From Parelaphostrongylus tenuis (taxonomy: Eukaryota > Nematoda > Chromadorea > Rhabditida > Metastrongylidae), in assembly GCA_019055375.1 (NCBI GenBank), contig JAHQIW010002239.1:1-64000 (forward strand): 64,000 nucleotides of DNA, given 5' to 3'. This document shows, one piece after another, positions 57,040-64,000 of the stretch. Under the pieces are notes generated by a model. That model was not told where the DNA came from. It did no database searches and saw nothing but the letters and a program-made list of their open reading frames with translations. A program made the translations under genes and the position numbers. Numbering within the stretch: position 1 is the stretch's first letter; each line of letters opens with the position of its first letter.

Positions 57040-58960
57040 CATCGCTGCGTGCTACCGCTTGTAATCTGCATGAAGTCCTAGATCAACTCCGTTATAAAGC
57101 GAAACAAGAAAGGTCAGGTCTAGTACAACGTAGAGAGGCAACATTACTACCACCTCCTTTTCCACGAACGTCCTTCAAATAGCAACAACCTGATAGCGAA
57201 ATTGACTCAATATTCCGTGCATTTTCGGGCGAACTTTTCCACGCACTTAATCGCTACCGACAAAACAAGTCTAGCTCAAACCTAATCAAAAAACAAAAAC
57301 ATGGCATGAAAGAAGTCAGAGAGCTGATATACTCAAAAACATCCGGCTATGTATTAGCGATGAGGGTGGAGAATTTGTAGTTATTTTTCGTCAGTTGAAA
57401 GTTGATATTAACGGAGAAACATCTCCAAGACGCTTCTCTCTATCGATGTTCCTCTGAAAAGGAATATAAATCACAATGGTGAAAATTGAATGAAGAATGG
57501 GTCCGAACGGCAAAGCTGCAGCCTTACAACAATCTTTTATCCGTCAGTTAAAAATTGAATCACCAACTTGCCCTGTCCTCTACACACTCATAAAAACACA
57601 AACTTTCTCCTAGTGATTTTGGGTCTACTGATCCCTCTACGTTCGAAGTTAGAGCAATCATTAGCTGTGTAGGCGGCCGACAGATAGGATAACATGGATT
57701 CCTGGTACCATATTGTTGCAGTTATTAAAGTTCATACTAGTCCATCTTCCCAACACCAATATTTTACTAGAGCACCTAAAAAATGCGCGTCCAAATCATA
57801 CGTTTACAATGGAGTCGTTTGATGATTCAGCGCTTTATACAAACGTCTCAAGTGACGTCGCAATAGAAGCCACTCATGAATTACTGATAGAAAACATAGA
57901 AAGCATAGATATGTTTGGCTTGTCTGTTCAGCAGCTTATCACGTTCCTTAACTCACGTCTAAGCTGTCCGATATTTAGGTGGTCAGGTAAATATTTCACA
58001 CAAAGTAGAGGGTTGGCAATGGGGCAAAGACTAGCACCCAGCTTAGCCATCGCTCTCGTGTCAAAAGTGGAAGCTCCAGTTCTCCATCGGCGTTCAATAC
58101 TCTACTGTCGATATATAGACGATTGTTCTGTTCTGCTCTACACAAGAGGAGATGGATAAATGCTTCGAAATTCTGAACGGAGAGTCAGAGTTTATTAAGT
58201 TGACGAGAGAACAACAACATTCAGAGAGCTGTCTTCCCTTCTTGAACGTTCAAGTTCAACTCAATAGAATTGGCTACAATACAAAATGGTATCGCAAGCC
58301 TAGTAACGAAAACGTCTTGGTACATTACCTTTTTCTCATCCCTCACATACTAAAAAAGCACTTATCCGAAATATGTATCGAACACCTGTAGGTGCTTGTA
58401 CGGGAGACATGAAAGATGGGATTCACTAGACTTAGCGCGAATTATAGCCATTTCTAATGGGTACAAAGAAAGAACAACAACAAATGCTAGGCCTAAAAGG
58501 AGCGAAAAGCCTCGCAATGGGAACGACAGGGCGCCAACCTAAACAATAAGGTACCTCTTATATTACCTTTCGTAACAGACAAAGTTAGTACCGCTATTAG
58601 AAAGTGTCTAAAAAACAGTGGTCTAGAAGATTCTGTAGGAATTGTAGAAATACCTCCTAAGACACTGCGTCGTCAAATAGTTTGAAACCTCTTGTATGAC
58701 CGTCTAAGAAATACAAAGGACTAGGTTATTTGTCCCGACGGTAGAGACGGTGACTGCATGAGCGTAGGTACAATATATCTTATCTCTTGTAAGATAAGTG
58801 GTGGCGAATATATTGGCGGAACAGGCAGAGCACTTTACATCCGCATTAAAGAACACCTAGACCTAAAAACAAATAAAGACTCAAGCAAAGCTCTAGGTAC
58901 ATACGGGATACAAAGCGCAACGATGACGACTTTGAGGTAGTAACCAAAATCTTTCCCCTG
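57040..58960 (+). pseudogene. Penelope-like element, nearly complete ORF (decayed), left arm and centre
   Basis: The most complete PLE here. In order: an N-terminal segment (CLHEV-like start about 57,060; LLPPPFPRTSFK about 57,150-57,180), a SEIDSIFRAFSGELF stretch near 57,198, KEVRELIYSKTSG near 57,315, linker scraps, and TCPVLYTLIKT near 57,575. RT follows with SFDDSALYTNVSSDVAI (motif A, where the usual DV reads DD), RGLAMGQRLAPSLAIAL (58,007-58,060) and CRYIDDCSVLL with the YIDD active site (58,107-58,140). LPFLNVQVQL and WYRKPSNEN follow near 58,240-58,310. The GIY-YIG domain is from 58,758 (SVGTIYLISCK; EYIGGTGRALYIRIKEHLD). An extra C at 58,736, not in the right arm, breaks the frame before GIY-YIG. 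The sequence continues past the arm end at 58,880 for about 80 bp (DDDFEVVTKI near 58,921-58,952) before switching strand. Confidence 0.85.
58881..58960 (+). other. Palindrome centre (asymmetric spacer)
   Basis: The only unpaired part of the palindrome. It carries the continuation of the left-arm GIY-YIG coding region, so the inverted copy joined at about 58,961 after the polymerase or assembler had read about 80 bp beyond the arm boundary. The arms abut it with ACAAATAAAGAC and GTCTTTATTTGT. Confidence 0.9.
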
Positions 58961-60800
58961 GGTCTTTATTTGTTTTAGGTCTAGGTGTTCTTTAATGCGG
59001 ATGTAAAGTGCTCTGCCTGTTCCGCCAATATATTCGCCACCACTTATCTTACAAGAGATAAGATATATTGTACCTACGCTCATGCAGTCACCGTCTCTAC
59101 CGTCGGACAAATAACCTAGTCCTTTGTATTTCTTAGACGGTCATACAAGAGGTTTCAAACTATTTGACGACGCAGTGTCTTAGGAGGTATTTCTACAATT
59201 CCTACAGAATCTTCTAGACCACTGTTTTTTAGACACTTTCTAATAGCGGTACTAACTTTGTCTGTTACGAAAGGTAATATAAGAGGTACCTTATTGTTTA
59301 GGTTGGCGCCCTGTCGTTCCCATTGCGAGGCTTTTCGCTCCTTTTAGGCCTAGCATTTGTTGTTGTTCTTTCTTTGTACCCATTAGAAATGGCTATAATT
59401 CGCGCTAAGTCTAGTGAATCCCATCTTTCATGTCTCCCGTACAAGCACCTACAGGTGTTCGATACATATTTCGGATAAGTGCTTTTTTAGTATGTGAGGG
59501 ATGAGAAAAAGGTAATGTACCAAGACGTTTTCGTTACTAGGCTTGCGATACCATTTTGTATTGTAGCCAATTCTATTGAGTTGAACTTGAACGTTCAAGA
59601 AGGGAAGACAGCTCTCTGAATGTTGTTGTTCTCTCGTCAACTTAATAAACTCTGACTCTCCGTTCAGAATTTCGAAGCATTTATCCATCTCCTCTTGTGT
59701 AGAGCAGAACAGAACAATCGTCTATATATCGACAGTAGAGTATTGAACGCCGATGGAGAACTGGAGCTTCCACTTTTGACACGAGAGCGATGGCTAAGCT
59801 GGGTGCTAGTCTTTGCCCCATTGCCAACCCTCTACTTTGTGTGAAATATTTACCTGACCACCTAAATATCGGACAGCTTAGACGTGAGTTAAGGAACGTG
59901 ATAAGCTGCTGAACAGACAAGCCAAACATATCTATGCTTTCTATGTTTTCTATCAGTAATTCATGAGTGGCTTCTATTGCGACGTCACTTGAGACGTTTG
60001 TATAAAGCGCTGAATCATCAAACGACTCCATTGTAAACGTATGATTTGGACGCGCATTTTTTAGGTGCTCTAGTAAAATATTGGTGTTGGGAAGATGGAC
60101 TAGTATGAACTTTAATAACTGCAACAATATGGTACCAGGAATCCATGTTATCCTATCTGTCGGCCGCCTACACAGCTAATGATTGCTCTAACTTCGAACG
60201 TAGAGGGATCAGTAGACCCAAAATCACTAGGAGAAAGTTTGTGTTTTTATGAGTGTGTAGAGGACAGGGCAAGTTGGTGATTCAATTTTTAACTGACGGA
60301 TAAAAGATTGTTGTAAGGCTGCAGCTTTTGCCGTTCGGACCCATTCTTCATTCAATTTTCACCATTGTGATTTATATTCCTTTTCAGAGGAACATCGATA
60401 GAGAGAAGCGTCTTGGAGATGTTTCTCCGTTAATATCAACTTTCAACTGACGAAAAATAACTACAAATTCTCCACCCTCATCGCTAATACATAGCCGGAT
60501 GTTTTTGAGTATATCAGCTCTCTGACTTCTTTCATGCCATGTTTTTGTTTTTGATTAGGTTTGAGCTAGACTTGTTTTGTCGGTAGCGATTAAGTGCGTG
60601 GAAAAGTTCGCCCGAAAATGCACGGAATATTGAGTCAATTTCGCTATCAGGTTGTTGCTATTTGAAGGACGTTCGTGGAAAAGGAGGTGGTAGTAATGTT
60701 GCCTCTCTACGTTGTACTAGACCTGACCTTTCTTGTTTCGCTTTATAACGGAGTTGATCTAGGACTTCATGCAGATTACAAGCGGTAGCACGCAGCGATG
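58961..60800 (-). pseudogene. Penelope-like element, right-arm copy
   Basis: Mirror of 57,040-58,880. It differs in having CC instead of CCC near 59,103, so its Cys-rich lead and GIY-YIG are in one open frame (59,107-58,960; DGRDGDCMSVGTIYLISCK). The GIY-YIG domain is cut at the centre: after IKEHLDLK the reading enters the spacer's other strand. RT active-site pieces are the same as on the left (YIDD at about 59,715-59,704). A run-length change near 60,330 alters the linker frame. Confidence 0.85.
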
Positions 60801-60957
60801 TTTTGGAAGGGGTTAAGCAGGGAAAAATTTAGCCCCAATTCTAATAGCGATTGCGCACTATCCGTGAGGTTATGCCTCCTAATATGGTAACTCTTCGAGT
60901 TGTTAGTTGTTGGTTGTTGACAGATTGGTGCGTTTTGGAGTAGGAATAGTGGTGGCA

Positions 60958-61070
60958 GAACAAGGGTCGGTGGTACAAATTGTTAGACAGACGCCCCGGA
61001 AATGGTGAATTGTGGGTTCGAATTCCGCTTGAGATCGGATCTCTGCACATCCAGCAACATTGTGTATACC
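60958..61070 (+). mobile_element. Short tRNA-like element, right arm
   Basis: Mirror of 56,770-56,882; box B GGGTTCGAATTCC at 61,014-61,026. Confidence 0.5.
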
Positions 61071-61119
61071 TATGATTTGTGACATTATACAGATGCTGAA
61101 AAATTGGTCAACTAAAAAT

Positions 61120-61240
61120 ATTCTTATGAGATTGTTTATTGTAGAATTTATTGAATACAGCGCAGTGCAATGAAATAACGGCCGACATTTTGACGGTATC
61201 TCATCCTTCAAGACCTGGAAAGGGCAAACTGGTTTGCAAT
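61120..61240 (-). repeat. PLE pseudo-LTR relic, right arm
   Basis: Mirror of 56,600-56,720 with no difference seen. Confidence 0.5.
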
Positions 61241-61244
61241 ATAC

Positions 61245-62284
61245 TCAACCACATCCTTCGTGATTTTTATAAAGATTTCACGACCAAAATATCTCCATTC
61301 TACAACAATATCACCATTGACGTAAGAAGAGGGGTTCGACAAGGCGATACAATTTCGCCAAAACTATTCACTGCCACCCTAAAAAACGTCATGCGAACAT
61401 TAGAATGGGACGAAATGGGAGTGAAAATTGACGGTCGACACTTAAACCATCTTCGCTTTGCTGACGATATCATTCTCATAGCACCAAACATCAGCCAAGC
61501 GGAACGAATGTTGACCGATTTCGATAACGCCTGTGGAATGATTGGTCTTCAACTGAACCTAACGAAAACAATGTTCAAGAGGAACGGATGGGTTTCAATT
61601 GCCCCATTCACGCTGAACGGATCGACAATCTCCGAATGCTCCAGTTACATCTATCTAGGTCGTGAAATCAACATGATGAACGACCTAGCCCGAGAGTTGA
61701 GCAGGAGGAAACAAGCAGCTTGGGGAACGTCTAAGAGCATCGAAGATGTAGTGAAGAGGACAAAGAACATCCGACTCCGTGCCCACCTTTTTGACTCGAC
61801 AATTATCCCTGCCTTAACGTATGCAGCAGAAACCTGGTCGCTATTTAAGCAGGATGAAAGATCACTTGGAGTTATCGAACACGCAGTCGAAAGGTCGATG
61901 CTAGGAGTATCCCGTATTTCGCAAATGAGACAAAGGATCCGAAGTTCCGACCTACGTCAACGATTGAAAATCAGAGACGCCGTTCTACACGCCAGGATAT
62001 CGAAAATAAGGTGGGCCGCGCTTCAACGACAACCGATGGACGAGAGCCGTTACCAACTGGATTCCTCGGGACGTCAAGCGCTCTAAAGGAAGACCACTGA
62101 TCCGTTGGTCCGATTTCTTCACGAAAGCGATGGAAGAAAGATATGATGCTCAGCGAATCCCTAGAGCGAGGAGGACCCACTGGGTTACTCTTGCACGCGA
62201 TAGGGAAAGATGGAAGAGTTGCTATTACCCGCTCGAGTCACTCGACGATCAACGGGACGACAGGTGGTACAGGTGATACTTCCG
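61245..62284 (+). pseudogene. RTE 3' half, right arm
   Basis: Mirror of 55,556-56,595. The 311-codon frame 61,151-62,086 is identical except for Phe in place of Cys after TWSL (codon at 61,844-61,846). Neither residue is at a known catalytic position. Confidence 0.9.
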
Positions 62285-62700
62285 TGAATCTGACAGACAA
62301 ACACGGTGATCAAAATTTATGCACCTTCTTTCCAAAACATTTATCGTTCGGCTGTTTTTGAGTTCATTTGCTCTATCGGTCATAATCCAGTCTAAGATCT
62401 ACAAAAATCTCTTGTTAGCTCATCAACACAAGCACAGTAATGATAATCCACAGAAAGCTTAAATGAATGATGCTATCTTATGTGTCAGCTAGTACAAATC
62501 TACAGCTGTAGAATGGACTGCAATCAGAGGAGCAAATGACATCGGTCGAGAAATACCGTCGTCAAACTTGGATGACTGTCAACTAGCACAAAATCTCTTA
62601 AGAGTAGTTGGAGTTTTGTGTAAAAAGACAGCGTTAAAATGCTCGACATTTCTAGTGTCTTCACTTCATTTTTCACAGTGTTATGATGTTTCATATATTT

Positions 62701-63029
62701 CTAAGAGAGTTTAATGGTGAGCAAAAATACGACCTCAAACGGGAATCGACCCGACGTTTCATCTATACCGGAACGCATGCTACCACTACACCCTTTCGAG
62801 TATTACCTATCGCAATAGCTGTCACCTCAACTGGACTTATAAAGCGAAATCGCATAGCCGACCAAACCTGTTAAAGGATGGTGGGTGACAGCTAACATAG
62901 AGATGTTGAAAATTGAGTGGTCGCGCGAATGTACCTCGGTTGTGTAGTGGTAGCACACGTCTCCGGAATGGATCGATCGCGGGTATAACTCCCGTCTGAG
63001 GCCGTTTTTGCTCACAACTCAATTCTCTT
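62701..63029. mobile_element. Inverted pair of short tRNA-like elements, right arm
   Basis: Mirror of 54,811-55,139: minus copy 62,810-62,701 and plus copy 62,930-63,029. One transition (62,636) lies just outside. Confidence 0.55.
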
Positions 63030-63339
63030 AGCGTTAAAACAGTTATTCATTTGTACGATAATTCACGATTCTCAATTGGTCACGATGTGACGACTGCAGA
63101 ATCGAATATCAGAAGGAGTAACACAGTCGTGAACACTTGACTCGAATTATCGTGGCTCTGATGAATGCGAAACCAACTTTGGCCATAATAGAGATTAATA
63201 AAAGCCTCCTGTCAACTCTTTATTGAAACAGAGTAGAGACTAAAAAAGTCGGCTGCTGCCCACCTGGCGTCCTAGAGTGTTTAGGATATTTCAATCAACG
63301 AGCCGAATACTTAAACGAATTCTTAAGTGGCGTTTAATA

Positions 63340-64000
63340 GTTGTGCCTATTTCCTTGGAAATGAAAACAAGATAAAATTTGCTTATCTCCATCGAATTAA
63401 TCGTCAGATGGAGTCACTCTTCCTGCAAACCTAACTCAACAAACTCCCATCGTCCGTCATTCGAAGTGGCTAGTTTTCGCTGAGTTTATTAAACTCTCCT
63501 CAAGCTCTCTTGCTGTGCACATGGTTATAGTCATCATAAAGATTTTTTCACAGGTTGGCGTCTATTGTGTGATAGATTATTGAAAAGCTAATGACACAGT
63601 GTTTTAGTATTTGGCCTGTTTTTAGCATTACTCTGTGCTGTAGCGCTTTTGGATAAATTGAATCGAACGTTCAAGAGCGGAATGCAATTTGCTTCCGAAC
63701 TCTCCCTGGAAAGTTTTGTTTATCCTGACTCTACATTGAACACTCAAAATATTTGTACGACTCGTCTTGCGCATAGCAGATGACGCAAGTCATCTACACA
63801 TTCGAAGTGATATAATGGCTTGAGATTGGTTACTAGTGTCTCCATTGCAGTCATAAAGGTAATGACAAAACTTGGAGGCTGTCTTTGCACCATCGCCAAC
63901 CCTCTTATTTGCGCGAAATACTGACTGAACGATCTAAGTTGAGCTGTAACGAACCCACAACCCGCTACATATGCAAGCAATCAGGCCTATGCTTCTTGGT
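63340..64000 (-). pseudogene. Penelope-like RT relic, right arm (partial)
   Basis: Mirror of 53,840-54,500. The open stretch 63,980-63,744 carries the same motif-B and CVDD region and is cut by the window edge. Confidence 0.65.

Larger units (their letters stand above)
53840..58880 (+). repeat. Giant palindrome, left arm
   Basis: Position p matches position 117,840 minus p on the other strand (117,841 minus p near the centre). By line-by-line reading I found only six differences: a transition at 55,204, a substitution at 55,995 (Cys/Phe in the RTE ORF), and run-length changes near 57,285 (A6/A5), 57,512 (A3/A4), 58,736 (C3/C2) and 58,865 (A5/A4). The arm may begin before 53,840; the window end prevents testing. 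Confidence 0.97.
58961..64000 (-). repeat. Giant palindrome, right arm (runs off the window)
   Basis: Reverse complement of 53,840-58,880. All left-arm features recur here in reverse order and orientation. The match is still perfect at base 64,000, so the true arm is longer than seen. Confidence 0.97.

Noticed and set aside
57040..58960. PLE as an active element because RT YIDD and GIY-YIG motifs survive
   Set aside because: Stops and frameshifts interrupt the N-terminal and linker regions in both arms, and GIY-YIG is cut or frame-broken at the palindrome centre.
62930..63029. Functional tRNA genes in the palindrome arms
   Set aside because: The T loop lacks the TTCRA pattern, the anticodon stem does not pair, and the copy is part of an inverted repeat pair; these are tRNA-derived repeats.
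53840..64000. Palindrome as a single mobile element with terminal inverted repeats
   Set aside because: The arms contain several unrelated nested elements (R1, PLE, RTE, tRNA-like), some shared singly with other loci, so it is a duplication of a mosaic locus and not one transposon.
1..64000. Bacterial, viral or CRISPR content
   Set aside because: No operon-like gene order, no regularly spaced direct repeats with unique spacers, and the recognisable coding sequence is eukaryotic retrotransposon, mariner or intron-containing.
1..64000. Telomere or subtelomere, given the abundance of Penelope-like elements
   Set aside because: I saw no tandem TTAGGC arrays, and the PLEs carry GIY-YIG domains typical of dispersed PLEs and not of the endonuclease-lacking telomeric types.

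Overview
The window looks like gene-poor, repeat-rich nuclear DNA from a parasitic nematode, most likely a hookworm-type strongylid. This rests on RTE retrotransposon coding and 5' leader sequence of the kind I associate with hookworm genomes, nematode Penelope-like elements (PLEs), mariner relics and small GT/AG introns. The species call is inference. No bacterial or viral gene order is present, and no host gene can be called intact with confidence.

Layout. From about 5.7 to 34 kb there are three degenerate copies of a unit repeating about every 12 kb. Each carries, on the minus strand, a copy of an unrecognised five-exon secreted-protein gene (here family X: X1 5769-7636, X2 17613-19192, X3 29923-31394), followed by collinear non-coding sequence (block R1). 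A fourth, inverted copy, X4, lies at 38.1-40.9 kb and is split by an RTE-type element. X3 is nearly intact: exon phases and splice sites agree and one 1-nt frameshift sits in exon 1.

Mobile DNA fills much of the rest. There are at least nine PLE remnants with telomerase-like RT and/or GIY-YIG endonuclease sequence; many of their tails carry minimal hammerhead-ribozyme cores. RTE copies include a nearly full-length decayed one at 41.8-45.3 kb. There are also three copies of a tRNA-derived SINE, a second class of short tRNA-like elements, mariner fragments including an internally deleted one with terminal repeats, and a 1.25-kb foldback built from a roughly 300-bp repeat (R2).

From 53,840 to the end of the window the sequence is an almost perfect palindrome: two arms of about 5.04 kb, differing at only six sites that I could find, around an asymmetric centre of about 80 bp inside a PLE GIY-YIG coding region. 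The right arm runs off the window. It is either a very recent inverted duplication or a fold-back assembly artefact. Everything annotated at 53.84-58.88 kb recurs in reverse at 58.96-64.0 kb.

The most unusual signals are the palindrome, the hammerhead-like hairpin element at 13.6-13.8 kb, the dispersed hammerhead cores, the undescribed five-exon family, and the tRNA-derived elements.
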